This document shows positions 18,524-31,506 of a stretch of DNA of 64,000 nt, piece by piece (position 1 is the first letter of the stretch; each line of letters starts with the position of its first letter). The stretch is from Oceanobacillus halophilus. GTDB lineage: Bacteria > Bacillota > Bacilli > Bacillales > Amphibacillaceae. The position numbers were made by a program, and so were the translations under genes. The stretch is taken from positions 62,001-126,000 of the forward strand of contig NZ_RBZP01000003.1 in the NCBI RefSeq assembly GCF_003628505.1, written 5' to 3'. A model generated the notes under the pieces. The model was not told the DNA's origin and made no database searches. It saw only the letters and a program-made list of their open reading frames with translations.

Positions 18524-19771
18524 ATGAACGTACTAATTGTAGGACGCGGGGGACGTGAACACAGCATTGTTATGGAACTTGCTAAAAGTGAACAAGTTAC
18601 AAACCTTTATGTTGCTCCTGGAAACGGTGGGATGAAGAAACAAGCTACTTGTGTCTCAATTAATGAGATGGATATAGATGGGTTAGTTGATTTCGCAAAG
18701 GAAGCAGCAATTGAACTTACAATTGTTGGACCAGAAGCACCTTTAAATGAGGGAATCGCCAATCGTTTCCAAGCAGAAGGACTTAAAGTCTTTGCTCCGA
18801 CTAAGGAAGCGGCACTTTTAGAGGGCAGTAAAAGTTTTGCCAAAGACTTTATGGAAAAATATAATATTCCAACAGCTACTTATGCAACATTTACAGAGGC
18901 CGATGAAGCAAAAGCATACATTGAGGAGCAGGGTGTACCAATTGTAATCAAAGCAGACGGCCTGGCTAATGGGAAAGGCGTAATCGTCGCAGAAACAAAG
19001 GAACAAGCACTAGAAGCAGTGGATGATATGCTTGTATCGAAAGCATTCTCAGAAGCTGGATCAACGATTGTTGTGGAAGAATTTCTTCCAGGAAGAGAAT
19101 TTTCATTAATGGCATTTGTTCATGAAAATAAAGTTTACCCTATGGTACCAGCTCGAGATCATAAACGTGCCTTTGATAATGATGAAGGGCCGAATACAGG
19201 GGGCATGGGGGCTTTTGCTCCTGTTCCAGATATCACCGAAGAACATATCGCTTTTTCCGTAAAACACATTTTGCAAAAAGCCGCAGATGGTTTGATGGAA
19301 GAGGGGCGTCCTTTCACTGGTATTTTATATGGCGGTTTAATAATGACAGAGTCCGGGCCAAAAGTGATAGAATTTAATACCAGATTCGGTGATCCAGAGA
19401 CACAGGTTGTTTTACCGCTTCTAAAAAATGACTTACTAAACGTATTTTTAGATGTCTTAGATGGGAAAAATCCTGAGCTTGTTTGGGAAGATGCTTCATG
19501 TATAGGCATCGTTCTAGCATCTGCTGGTTACCCAGGTAATTATGATAAAGGCATCGTTATTCCTAAGATAGATTTATTAGCTAATAGTTTTGTCGTTCAT
19601 GCGGGAACAAAAATGCAAGGGGAATCTCTTGTTTCAGATGGGGGACGTGTTCTTTTAGTAGGTGCGAAGGAAGCAACATTAGAAACTGCGCGTGAGAAAG
19701 TTTACAGGGTTTTAGAATCAGTTCAACATCAAACGGATTTCTTTTTCCGTCATGACATTGGGGTAAATTAA
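18524..19771 (+). CDS. purD: GAR synthetase PurD
   Basis: 415 residues, an ATP-grasp ligase joining phosphoribosylamine and glycine. MNVLIVGRGGREHSIVMELAKS at the start, KSFAKDFMEKYNIPTA, VIKADGLANGKGVIVAET (ATP-grasp lysine), RDHKRAFDNDEGPNTGGMGAFAPVP and EFNTRFGDPETQVVLPLL are typical. It is the last gene of the operon. Confidence 0.98.
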   Translation: MNVLIVGRGGREHSIVMELAKSEQVTNLYVAPGNGGMKKQATCVSINEMDIDGLVDFAKEAAIELTIVGPEAPLNEGIANRFQAEGLKVFAPTKEAALLEGSKSFAKDFMEKYNIPTATYATFTEADEAKAYIEEQGVPIVIKADGLANGKGVIVAETKEQALEAVDDMLVSKAFSEAGSTIVVEEFLPGREFSLMAFVHENKVYPMVPARDHKRAFDNDEGPNTGGMGAFAPVPDITEEHIAFSVKHILQKAADGLMEEGRPFTGILYGGLIMTESGPKVIEFNTRFGDPETQVVLPLLKNDLLNVFLDVLDGKNPELVWEDASCIGIVLASAGYPGNYDKGIVIPKIDLLANSFVVHAGTKMQGESLVSDGGRVLLVGAKEATLETAREKVYRVLESVQHQTDFFFRHDIGVN

Positions 19772-19781
19772 TATAGAAGAG

Positions 19782-19819
19782 AAGGCTGTTTGAAAAGAAA
19801 ATTCTTTTTGAACAGCCTT
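19782..19819 (+). terminator. Terminator of the purine operon
   Basis: AAGGCTGTT and AACAGCCTT enclose a second AAAAGAA/TTCTTTT pairing, followed by TTATGTTG, 10 bp after the purD stop. Confidence 0.85.
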
Positions 19820-19940
19820 TTATGTTGTCGGTAAACAAAATTGTCATAAATTTGTAACTATTAAATGTGAGCACTTTACAACATTAAAGGATGAAATTGT
19901 GTTAAAATAATATAAATTCTAATATTGGAGAGCTGGCCTT

Positions 19941-21683
19941 ATGTTTACAAACGAAAATTACTGGAGGAACCGTGAGCTTAGACAGCATGTGAAAGTAATC
20001 GATGGTATCGAATCACCAACATTAATATTAAAAAATAGCACGTATTTAAATGTGTTTATTAAACAATGGATAAAAGCAAATATTTGGATATACAAAGATA
20101 GAATTGTGTATGTCGGGGAAGACCTCCCTGAAAACATGGAAGATACGGAAGTAATAGATTGTGCAGGGAAATATCTTGTGCCAGGGTATGTCGAACCACA
20201 TTCCCATCCATTTCAATTAGCCAATCCTGAAGAATTAGCAAACTTTTCGGCAAGGTATGGAACTACTACATTAATAAATGACAATCTTATGTGGAATTTT
20301 TTATTGAATAAAAAGAAAGCGTTTTCTATTTTGGGGGAATTTAATAATTTACCAACCTCCATGTATTGGTGGGCAAGATTTGACTCTCAGACAGCTATGC
20401 AGGATGAGGGGGAAGTATTTAATACAGATGATATTCTCTCTTGGATATCGCATCCTTCCGTCGTTCAAGGTGGGGAACTTACATCTTGGCCTAGTCTTTT
20501 GGAAGGAAATGATAGATTACTATATTGGATGCAAGAGACAAAACGACAAGGAAAACCAATTGAGGGACACCTGCCAGGGGCTTCAGAAAAGACGCTAACA
20601 AAATTGAAACTGCTAGGTGTTACGGCAGATCATGAGCCGATAACTGGTGAAGAAGTAGTAAGAAGACTTAGACTTGGCTACAGTGTTTCATTAAGGAATT
20701 CTTCCATTAGACCAGATTTACCAAACCTAATAGAAGAAATTTTAGATCTAAACTTAACTAATTTTGATAATTTGACTTTTACCACAGATGGCTCAACTCC
20801 TGAGTTTTCACAAAATGGGCTCATTAATGTTTGTATTGATATTGCCATCCGTAAAGGAATACCGTTAGAAGATGCTTATCGGATGGGAAGCTACAATGCG
20901 GCAAAACATTTTCGTCTGGATGAAACACTTGGAAGCATTGCACCTGGACGAATCGCACATATAAATATTTTAGACAGGAAAGAAAATCCCCACCCAGTAA
21001 GTGTTTTGGCAAAAGGGAAATGGGTTTTAAAAGACAAACAAGTTCAGGAACTTCCTAACCAAATAGATTGGGAAAAATATGATATTTCCCCACTCGTATT
21101 TGATTGGGAACTACAGGAAAAAGAATTGCAATTTTCAATGCCAATGGGCTTGCAAATGGTAAACAATGTTATTGTCAAACCATACACAATTAATGTTGAT
21201 ATAACACCAGAGCAATTACCAGAAAATAAAGATGATGCCTTTTTATTATTAATAGATCGAAACGGTAAATGGCGCGTTAATACGACAATAAAAGGATTCA
21301 CAAGACGCTTAGGAGCAATTGCTAGTTCTTTTTCCTCCTCAGGAGATTTGATAATTATCGGGAAGAATAAAAAGGATATGTTACTGGCATGGAATCGGTT
21401 GAAAGAAATTGGTGGTGGTATTGCACTTGTACATCAGGGTGAAGTACTTACGGATCTCCCTCTCGCCTTAGGTGGAATCATGTCAACAGAGAGTATGGAC
21501 GAAATTATTGAGAAGGAAAAGGAAATCAAAGCTTATTTGAAAGAATTCGGATATCAGTATGAGGATCCGATTTATAATATTCTATTTCTATCAGCTACAC
21601 ACTTACCTTATGTTCGCATCACACAGCAAGGAATTATTGATATTAAGAAAGGAGAAATTCTCTTCCCAGCGACGATGTGTTAG
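19941..21683 (+). CDS. yerA: Adenine deaminase-like amidohydrolase YerA
   Basis: 580 residues, member of the AdeC-type metal-dependent amidohydrolases. The metal-binding HSHPFQ follows the KYLVPGYVEPH strand at about 75-92; GHLPGA near 207 and LTFTTDGSTPEF near 277 are further active-site blocks. The C-terminal half carries the AdeC-specific region (GGGIALVHQGEVLTDLPLALGGIMS). In B. subtilis yerA follows purD, as here, and its adenine deaminase activity is reported to be weak or absent. The substrate is therefore uncertain, though purine salvage fits the context. GGAGAG lies before the ATG. Confidence 0.88.
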   Translation: MFTNENYWRNRELRQHVKVIDGIESPTLILKNSTYLNVFIKQWIKANIWIYKDRIVYVGEDLPENMEDTEVIDCAGKYLVPGYVEPHSHPFQLANPEELANFSARYGTTTLINDNLMWNFLLNKKKAFSILGEFNNLPTSMYWWARFDSQTAMQDEGEVFNTDDILSWISHPSVVQGGELTSWPSLLEGNDRLLYWMQETKRQGKPIEGHLPGASEKTLTKLKLLGVTADHEPITGEEVVRRLRLGYSVSLRNSSIRPDLPNLIEEILDLNLTNFDNLTFTTDGSTPEFSQNGLINVCIDIAIRKGIPLEDAYRMGSYNAAKHFRLDETLGSIAPGRIAHINILDRKENPHPVSVLAKGKWVLKDKQVQELPNQIDWEKYDISPLVFDWELQEKELQFSMPMGLQMVNNVIVKPYTINVDITPEQLPENKDDAFLLLIDRNGKWRVNTTIKGFTRRLGAIASSFSSSGDLIIIGKNKKDMLLAWNRLKEIGGGIALVHQGEVLTDLPLALGGIMSTESMDEIIEKEKEIKAYLKEFGYQYEDPIYNILFLSATHLPYVRITQQGIIDIKKGEILFPATMC

Positions 21684-21744
21684 CATATAATATATAGCAG
21701 AACTTGCTAAAATTTAGCAAAAACTGACAAAAGGTGTTGGGAAA

Positions 21745-22794
21745 ATGAGAAAAGCAATTTACTTCTTCCTGATAATGCTTGTTCTCTTAGTGGGATGTTC
21801 AAATGGTAACGAAGAACAAGTGCAGGAAACAGACGAACAGAATGCAGCAGAAGAACCAGCAGTAGAGGAAGAGAGTTTTGAAAATATTTACCCATTAACA
21901 GGTATCGGAACCAACGAACCTGTTAATAATCGTATCGTTGGTGTTATGGTTAATAACCATACAAAAGCAAGGCCGCAAACAGGTTTATCACACGCCGATA
22001 TCGTTTATGAGATTCTAGCTGAAGGAATGATTACAAGATTTTTAGCGCTATATCAAAGTGATTTGCCAGAAGTAGTAGGTCCGGTGCGCAGTGCGAGGGA
22101 ATACTATTTTGAACTAGCAAATGATTACAATGCGTTATATGTTTATCATGGAGCTGCAAACTTTGTGAATGATATGATTGTAAATCGAGGGGTTCATTTC
22201 TTAAACGGTGCCATATACGATAATGATGGATATTTATTTAAGAGGGAATCCTTTCGAAAAGCACCGCATAATTCCTACTTGCAGTTAGGTTCTGCATATG
22301 AGGTGGCGGAAGGAAAAGGCTATGAAACGACAGTAGATTATGAAGCCTTACCTTTCCTATCAGAAGAGGAAGTAGATGGCTTGACAGGGGAGTCTGCACA
22401 GAAAGTCCGAGTAGTTTATTCAGGCAAACATGAATGGGCTAATGTAGAATATAAATATGACGAAGAAACAGAGAAATATTATCGTTTTAGTGATGGTCAG
22501 CAAACAGTTGAACTTGATACAAATGAACCAATTCAACTAGATAATCTTTTTATCATTGAAACCCATCACCAAGTCATAGACGATGCAGGACGCCGAGCTA
22601 TTGATTTTAAATCGGGAGGAAATGGCTACTTCATTCAAAAAGGAACATTCCAGAAAGTGGAGTGGGAGAATCAAGATGGTCGTATTATTCCTGTGAAGGA
22701 TGGTCAAGCAATCGGATTTGTTCCTGGACAGACATGGATAAACGTTGTTCCAACTTCTCCAGGAATGGAACAATCTGTTACCATTTCTGAATAA
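21745..22794 (+). CDS. yerB: DUF3048 lipoprotein YerB
   Basis: 349 residues. N-terminal signal peptide with a lipobox (LVLLVGC, Cys18), then an acidic Gln/Glu-rich linker (residues about 20-47), then a DUF3048 domain: YPLTGIGTNEPVNNRIVGVMVNNH, ARPQTGLSHADIVYE, and GPVRSAREYYFELA. It should be anchored on the outer face of the membrane. The function is not established. Conserved synteny with yerA, yerC and pcrB supports the name. Confidence 0.9.
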   Translation: MRKAIYFFLIMLVLLVGCSNGNEEQVQETDEQNAAEEPAVEEESFENIYPLTGIGTNEPVNNRIVGVMVNNHTKARPQTGLSHADIVYEILAEGMITRFLALYQSDLPEVVGPVRSAREYYFELANDYNALYVYHGAANFVNDMIVNRGVHFLNGAIYDNDGYLFKRESFRKAPHNSYLQLGSAYEVAEGKGYETTVDYEALPFLSEEEVDGLTGESAQKVRVVYSGKHEWANVEYKYDEETEKYYRFSDGQQTVELDTNEPIQLDNLFIIETHHQVIDDAGRRAIDFKSGGNGYFIQKGTFQKVEWENQDGRIIPVKDGQAIGFVPGQTWINVVPTSPGMEQSVTISE

Positions 22795-22820
22795 TTCCAT
22801 GAAGCAGGAAATATCGAACG

Positions 22821-22848
22821 CTGGCAGTGATAAACAAATTGCTGCCAG
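22821..22848 (+). terminator. Hairpin between yerB and yerC
   Basis: CTGGCAG and CTGCCAG form a 7-bp stem with a 14-nt loop, followed by TTCTTTC. It is a weak terminator candidate and may allow read-through into yerC. Confidence 0.4.
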
Positions 22849-22884
22849 TTCTTTCATAAAAGTTTTAAAGCAGGAGGATTTTCA

Positions 22885-23187
22885 GTGCAAATAGATAAAT
22901 TAAGAGGAGAGCAATTAGATCAGTTGTTTGATGCTATTCTCTCATTAAAGAATAGAGAAGAATGCTATCAATTTTTTGATGACATCGCAACCATGTCTGA
23001 AATCCATGCATTGTCTCAAAGATTGCAAGTTGCAAAAATGCTAATGGATGGCAGCACCTATAATAATATCGAAAAAGAAACCAAAGCCTCTACCGCAACA
23101 ATTTCCCGTGTACGCCGCTGTATTAATTATGGTAGTGATGGGTATAAAATGGTGCTTGACCGTGTGTTGGAAGACGAAAAAAAGTAA
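22885..23187 (+). CDS. yerC: YerC/YecD TrpR-like DNA-binding protein
   Basis: 100 residues, TrpR-superfamily helix-turn-helix. The HTH is ALSQRLQVAKMLMDGSTYNNIEKETKASTATISRVRRCI (about 47-86). The start is GTG with CAGGAGG 8 bp upstream. Members resemble TrpR repressors but are not tryptophan regulators in Bacillus. The target is unknown. Its place before pcrB-pcrA matches B. subtilis. Confidence 0.9.
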   Translation: MQIDKLRGEQLDQLFDAILSLKNREECYQFFDDIATMSEIHALSQRLQVAKMLMDGSTYNNIEKETKASTATISRVRRCINYGSDGYKMVLDRVLEDEKK

Positions 23188-23236
23188 GCCGCTGCCTATA
23201 GGTGGAGGTTTCTTTTTTCTTATTGGGTTGATATCC

Positions 23237-23520
23237 TGGAGGAGCGCTTATAAACCGGTTGGGAGCGCCTATAAACCGTGAGTAGCGCCTATAAACCGTG
23301 AGTAGCGCCTATAAACCGTGAGTAGCGCCTATAAATCGGTTGGGAGCGCCTATAAAACGTGAGAAGCGCCTATAAAACGTGAGAAGCGCCTATAAAACGT
23401 GAGGAGCGCCTATAAACCGTGAGGAGCGCCTATAAATCAGAAGTAGCGCCTATAAACCAGGAGAGAGCGCCCATAAATCATCAGGAACGCCCATAAACCC
23501 AGCAAGAACACCTACCCATA
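23237..23520 (+). repeat. Fourteen-unit tandem array with GCGCCYATAAA core
   Basis: Cores lie at 23244, 23265, 23285, 23305, 23325, 23346, 23366, 23386, 23406, 23426, 23446, 23467, 23487 and 23508, so the pitch is 20 or 21 bp. The consensus is GTAGCGCCTATAAACCGTGA in the middle, with decay at both ends. It shares the core and orientation of the array at 5921 but has a different linker half. It lies between yerC and pcrB. The remaining gap to 23672 holds a C/A-rich stretch and the pcrB promoter region. Confidence 0.95.
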
Positions 23521-23672
23521 AACCATCCACAACCCCCCCACCAACCCCATGCATTTCCTCAAAAACACTTCCTACCCAATCACTCAAAAATTTCCACCAC
23601 ATATCCCTAAATTCTACCGTCGATTTTTGGTATAATGAATAAATGGAATTCGAGGGATGGAGGATTACCCAT

Positions 23673-24362
23673 TTGAATACAAAGATGAACGAATGGAATC
23701 ATATTTTTAAATTGGATCCAGCGAAGGAAATTTCGGATGAGAAGCTGGACATCCTTTGTCAATCAGGAACAGATGCGATTATGGTTGGTGGCACGGATAA
23801 TGTTACTTATGAAGGTGTTGTCGATTTACTAGACAGAATAAGTAAACATCCAATTCACCGGATACTGGAAATCTCCAGAATGAACGCAGTAACTCCCGGT
23901 TTTGATGACTATTTTATCCCGATGGTGCTGAACTCCAAAGAGAAGAAGTGGATGATGGATATGCAGCATCAGGGACTGAAAGAATACATGGATTATCTTG
24001 ATTTTGTAAATCCAATTTTTGAAGGCTATTGTATCTTAAATGAAGAGGCAAAGGCGTTTCACTATACGAACAGCACCATGCCTGATGTGGAAGATACACT
24101 GGTTTATGCTTATATGGCTGAACATATATTCCATTTGCCTATTTTCTACATGGAATACAGTGGAACGTATGGTGATCCCCAGCTTGTTAGACAAGTCAAG
24201 AACACCCTAAACAACACGTTGCTTTTATATGGGGGAGGAATCGAAAATAGCCGCCAAGCAAAAGAAATGAAACAATATGCTGATGTCATAATTGTCGGCA
24301 ATAGTATATATACGGGTTTTGAACAGGCACTGGAAACAGTCCAGGCAGTGAAAGGAAAATAA
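23673..24362 (+). CDS. pcrB: Heptaprenylglyceryl phosphate synthase PcrB
   Basis: 229 residues, TIM-barrel prenyltransferase that joins heptaprenyl diphosphate to glycerol-1-phosphate (archaeal-type ether lipid precursor). WNHIFKLDPAKEISDEKLDILCQSGTDAIMVGGTDNVT, PGFDDYFIPMVLNSK, FYMEYSGTYGDP and LLYGGGIENSRQAKEM..ADVIIVGNSIY are diagnostic. I choose the TTG at 23673 (MNTKMNEWNHIF) because GGAGG lies 9 bp upstream and the N-terminus then matches B. subtilis PcrB. An ATG at 23685 is also possible. It lies 15 bp before pcrA. Confidence 0.93.
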   Translation: MNTKMNEWNHIFKLDPAKEISDEKLDILCQSGTDAIMVGGTDNVTYEGVVDLLDRISKHPIHRILEISRMNAVTPGFDDYFIPMVLNSKEKKWMMDMQHQGLKEYMDYLDFVNPIFEGYCILNEEAKAFHYTNSTMPDVEDTLVYAYMAEHIFHLPIFYMEYSGTYGDPQLVRQVKNTLNNTLLLYGGGIENSRQAKEMKQYADVIIVGNSIYTGFEQALETVQAVKGK

Positions 24363-24377
24363 TTTGGAGGTGCAGGG

Positions 24378-26621
24378 ATGAGTCAGACAATAGATGACTT
24401 ATTGAAAGGATTAAACACAGAACAGAGGGAAGCAGTAAAAACAACGGATGGACCATTACTAATAATGGCTGGTGCCGGTTCTGGTAAAACACGAGTACTA
24501 ACCCACCGAATTGCTTACTTAATCGGGGAAAAAGGCGTGGCACCGCGAAATATTTTAGCGATTACTTTCACGAATAAAGCAGCTCGTGAGATGAAAGATC
24601 GTGTACAAAAACTAGTAGGACCTGAAAGTGTGCATATGTGGGTGTCTACCTTTCACTCGATGTGTGTTCGTATTTTAAGAAGAGATATAGATCGAATCGG
24701 ATATAACAGGAATTTTACGATTTTAGACAGCAGTGACCAGTTATCTGTTGTAAAGCAAGTGTTAAAAAATAAAAATATTGATGCAAAGAAATTTGAACCA
24801 CGAGCCATGATTGGCCAAATAAGTTCTGCCAAAAACGAACTGATCACCTATGAAGAGTTCCAAAAAAATGCTGGAAATTTTTATGACAAGACCGTTGCAG
24901 ATGTTTATGAAGGTTATCAAAAAATGCTGCAGAAGAACCAGTCGTTGGATTTTGATGATTTAATCATGCAAACCATCCATTTATTTAAGCGTGTACCAGA
25001 AGTTCTGGAATATTATCAACGCCGTTTTCAATATATTCACGTGGATGAGTATCAGGATACCAACCATGCACAATACACACTAGTAAAGCAATTAGCAAAT
25101 CGTTTCCAAAATTTATGTGTTGTTGGAGACTCAGATCAGTCCATTTATCGTTGGCGTGGGGCGGATATCTCCAATATTCTTTCCTTTGAAAAAGACTATT
25201 CTGCAGCGAAAACTGTATTCTTAGAACAAAATTACCGTTCTACCAAATCTATTCTGGAAGCAGCGAATAAAGTCATAGCAAATAATCCAGGACGTAAGCC
25301 GAAAAATCTGTGGACGGATAATCCGGACGGTCAAAAAATTAATTACTACCAAGGTTCCACAGAGCGGGAAGAAGCTTTGTTTATTACGAACAAAATACAG
25401 GAATTAACTGGACAGGAAGGTTATTCACCAGGGGACATTGCCATTCTTTACCGTACGAATGCACAGTCTCGTGCGATTGAGGATACTTTCGTGAAATCTG
25501 GTATCACTTATCAGATGGTTGGCGGCACGAAGTTCTATGATAGAAAAGAAATCAAAGACATGCTAGCTTACCTTCGTTTAATTACCAATCCGGATGATGA
25601 TATTAGTTTTGAAAGAGTCGTTAATGAACCCAAACGCGGAATTGGGAAAACGTCGATTGAAAAAATACGTGCCTATGCAATGGAACACGATATCTCCTTC
25701 TTCCAGACGACACAAGAAGTTGATTTTACTGGAGTGTCTAAGAAAGCAGCAAATGCTCTAGCGGAATTTGGTAAGTTAATTAAGACATTGACGCAGCAAC
25801 AGGAATTTTTAACAGCAACGGATATGGTTGAAGCTGTACTCGAACGGACAGGCTATGAACAGATGCTAAAAAATGAAAACTCACTCGAATCGCAATCACG
25901 TCTAGAGAACTTGGAAGAGTTTATGACCGTTACAAAGGACTTCGAGCAGACAGCAGAAGACAAGACATTAGTCGCTTTTCTAACAGATCTTGCATTAATC
26001 GCCGATATCGATAAAGTGGATGAAGAAGATCCAGATAACGAGGAAAAAGTAACCCTGATGACACTGCATGCAGCAAAAGGATTAGAATTTCCAATAGTAT
26101 TCCTTATTGGAATGGAAGAAAGCGTATTTCCGCATCGCCGTTCATTGATGGATGATGAGGAAATGGAAGAGGAGCGCCGTTTAGCATATGTTGGGATCAC
26201 TCGAGCGGAGCAAATTCTTTTCCTAACCCATGCGAAAATGCGTACGTTATTTGGTCGTACAAACATGAACCCTGTCAGTCGTTTTATTAATGAAATCCCA
26301 CAAGAATTAGTGGAAGGCATCGAACAGCAAAGAGAGTCTATGTTCGGTTCCTCATCTTTTGGCAAATCTACCTTTGGAATACCGAAAGAGAAACCTGCAC
26401 CATCCCCGGTTCGCCGAAAAGCAGAACGCATGCAGAAGACCAGTGGAGCAGAAAGTAAATCCTGGGCATCAGGAGATAAAGCCGTTCATAAGAAATGGGG
26501 CGTGGGCACGGTTGTTAAAGTACAGGGCGAAGGAGAAAATATGGAACTGGATGTTGCGTTTCCAGCACCTGTTGGCATCAAACGCCTTTTAGCCAAATTT
26601 GCTCCGATTACAAAACAGTAG
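24378..26621 (+). CDS. pcrA: ATP-dependent DNA helicase PcrA (UvrD/Rep family)
   Basis: 747 residues, superfamily 1A 3'-5' helicase essential for replication and repair. Motif [19 protein letters not shown] near 33-50, [15 protein letters not shown] (Ia), [12 protein letters not shown] (II), [14 protein letters not shown] (III), LEQNYRST (IV), [24 protein letters not shown] (V) and [12 protein letters not shown] (VI) are all present. The C-terminal Tudor-like RNA polymerase-binding module ([39 protein letters not shown]) is intact. GGAGGTGCAGGG precedes the ATG. Confidence 0.98.
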   Translation: MSQTIDDLLKGLNTEQREAVKTTDGPLLIMAGAGSGKTRVLTHRIAYLIGEKGVAPRNILAITFTNKAAREMKDRVQKLVGPESVHMWVSTFHSMCVRILRRDIDRIGYNRNFTILDSSDQLSVVKQVLKNKNIDAKKFEPRAMIGQISSAKNELITYEEFQKNAGNFYDKTVADVYEGYQKMLQKNQSLDFDDLIMQTIHLFKRVPEVLEYYQRRFQYIHVDEYQDTNHAQYTLVKQLANRFQNLCVVGDSDQSIYRWRGADISNILSFEKDYSAAKTVFLEQNYRSTKSILEAANKVIANNPGRKPKNLWTDNPDGQKINYYQGSTEREEALFITNKIQELTGQEGYSPGDIAILYRTNAQSRAIEDTFVKSGITYQMVGGTKFYDRKEIKDMLAYLRLITNPDDDISFERVVNEPKRGIGKTSIEKIRAYAMEHDISFFQTTQEVDFTGVSKKAANALAEFGKLIKTLTQQQEFLTATDMVEAVLERTGYEQMLKNENSLESQSRLENLEEFMTVTKDFEQTAEDKTLVAFLTDLALIADIDKVDEEDPDNEEKVTLMTLHAAKGLEFPIVFLIGMEESVFPHRRSLMDDEEMEEERRLAYVGITRAEQILFLTHAKMRTLFGRTNMNPVSRFINEIPQELVEGIEQQRESMFGSSSFGKSTFGIPKEKPAPSPVRRKAERMQKTSGAESKSWASGDKAVHKKWGVGTVVKVQGEGENMELDVAFPAPVGIKRLLAKFAPITKQ

Positions 26622-29797
<3,176 letters not shown>

Positions 29798-29868
29798 CTA
29801 TATTTATTCTAATTAGTCCTGTAGTCATATTGACAAAACTTTTTTTAGCTTATAAAAGTGTAAAAACA

Positions 29869-29910
29869 TACCGCTTTTTGAGGAATTCACTCAAAAACGC
29901 GGTGTTTTTT
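29869..29910 (+). terminator. Terminator of the pcrB-pcrA-ligA-camS operon
   Basis: ACCGC-TTTTTGAG and CTCAAAAA-CGCGGT form a long stem followed by TTTTTT. Confidence 0.9.
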
Positions 29911-30056
29911 CTTGTTTTAGGAAAACCGGAAAACTTTTACGGTGATAATCAAGGGTCAACATGCGTGATTTTCCCAATATGAATAGTTAGAACATATGAT
30001 ATAATATAACTAAATCAAATGATTACAAATTCTTATTAAATGATAGGGTGGGTATT

Positions 30057-31328
30057 TTGATAGAGATTGGATCATTTATCAAGCTGCAACGTACCAAACA
30101 AGACATGACATTAGGCGATCTCGCTGATGGTATTGTTTCCGTATCCTATTTATCAAAAATTGAAAATCTAAAAACCCAAGCAAGCCCGGAGATTATTCAA
30201 TTACTTTGTAATAGACTAGGAATTCAAGTAGATAACAGTGAAGAACAGGCTATCAAAGAGAAGTGCAAAGAATGGTACAGCATGCTATTTAAAGTAAATG
30301 ATAAAGAAAAAATTATAGCTACTTACAAAGAAATTCAAGAAATGATGGATACAAATCTATCAGAAAATCTGCTCATGTTTGAGATTCATAAGATTAGATA
30401 TTATTTGATCTTGAATCAGTATGATAAAGCATTAAAGAAGATTAATGAGTTAAGTGAAATATCGGATAACTTCGATAATTTGCAGGACTTTTATTGGAAC
30501 AAATTTAGAGGCAATTATTATTCCTTAGCAAATGTTGATTATCATCAGGCTATGTTCTACTATAAAAAGTCTGAAGAAAAAATAATGCATATTGATATTG
30601 GTGAGGACGAAGCAGCTGACCTGAAATATATTATTGCTGTAACACACAGTGAATTAAGAAATACACTGGAATCCATTGACTATGCAAATCAAGCTCTTGC
30701 AGTTTTTATGAAACAGTATAATTTTCACCGATGTGCGCAATGTCATATTGTTTTAGGAATATCTTATAGAAGAATTAAAATGTATGAAAAAGCCATTAAG
30801 AATTATAACTTAGCAAAGCATCTTGCAGAGTTGAATAATAATAAACAAGTTAATCAACAAACTACTTATAATTTGGGAAATCTCTATTCAACAATAGGTG
30901 AATCAGAGGAAGCCATAAAATATTATAGTGAAGTTGTAGAAGATAATGAGGTACACCTGCATGAAAAATTAATTGCGATTACCTCCTTAATTAAGGAGTA
31001 TTATAAGATTGGTAACATTGATAAGACCAGAGAAATGATAAATGAGGCCAAAGCACTCTTGGACTCAGTAAAAAATAGTGTATATTATCAATTATATTAC
31101 TATATTATATATACTTATACTTATAAACTTAATGGAGAAGATGATAGATTTAAATCGTTAGTAAAAGACAAATTTATACCTTACCTGAGAAAGAATAAGG
31201 ATTATGGTAATTTAGTTGCCTATTCTAATATGCTAGCAAATCATTTTGAGAGTATTGGAAGGTATAAGGAGTCTGTTAAATACTATAAACTTGCAAATGA
31301 AACATACGAGAAATTAATTAACTTATAA
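30057..31328 (+). CDS. NprR-like HTH-TPR quorum-sensing regulator (RRNPP family)
   Basis: 423 residues from the TTG at 30057, chosen because AGGGTGGG lies just upstream (a GTG at 30048 would overlap that site). Residues about 5-58 are an XRE-type helix-turn-helix (IKLQRTKQDMTLGDLADGIVSVSYLSKIENLKTQASPEIIQLL). The rest is a string of tetratricopeptide repeats (for example YKKSEEKIMH, CHIVLGISYRRIKMYEKAIKNYNLAKHL, TTYNLGNLYSTIGESEEAIKYYSEVV). The length and architecture match NprR, the peptide-bound regulator/phosphotransfer inhibitor of the B. cereus group. A 46-codon exported peptide gene follows 12 bp downstream, the expected place for the cognate signal. The pair lies between camS and gatC and interrupts the conserved backbone. 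Confidence 0.85.
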   Translation: MIEIGSFIKLQRTKQDMTLGDLADGIVSVSYLSKIENLKTQASPEIIQLLCNRLGIQVDNSEEQAIKEKCKEWYSMLFKVNDKEKIIATYKEIQEMMDTNLSENLLMFEIHKIRYYLILNQYDKALKKINELSEISDNFDNLQDFYWNKFRGNYYSLANVDYHQAMFYYKKSEEKIMHIDIGEDEAADLKYIIAVTHSELRNTLESIDYANQALAVFMKQYNFHRCAQCHIVLGISYRRIKMYEKAIKNYNLAKHLAELNNNKQVNQQTTYNLGNLYSTIGESEEAIKYYSEVVEDNEVHLHEKLIAITSLIKEYYKIGNIDKTREMINEAKALLDSVKNSVYYQLYYYIIYTYTYKLNGEDDRFKSLVKDKFIPYLRKNKDYGNLVAYSNMLANHFESIGRYKESVKYYKLANETYEKLINL

Positions 31329-31340
31329 GGAGGAAAAATC

Positions 31341-31481
31341 ATGAAAAAAATGATTTTATCAGTAGCATTAGGAACAGCATTAGTGGCGGGATTATTTTTT
31401 GCTTCCGAGGTACCAAGTGATTTAGCAATGGATTTACATCCTGATATTTTATCAGTTGAAAAGCCAACACTTTTCTTTTAA
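31341..31481 (+). CDS. Putative NprX/Phr-like signalling propeptide
   Basis: 46 residues with a perfect AAGGAGG SD 10 bp before the ATG. The N-terminus is MKKMILSVALGTALVAGLFF, a positively charged start plus hydrophobic core of a Sec signal. The C-terminal part is ASEVPSDLAMDLHPDILSVE then KPTLFF. Export and cleavage would release a short peptide for re-import. HPDILS near the C-terminus resembles, from memory, the NprX core SKPDIVG. The hydrophobic end KPTLFF instead recalls PapR (LPFEF). The mature form is not determinable from sequence. Confidence 0.75.
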   Translation: MKKMILSVALGTALVAGLFFASEVPSDLAMDLHPDILSVEKPTLFF

Positions 31482-31506
31482 TTAATTTGTATTACTTTAT
31501 TTTCAT

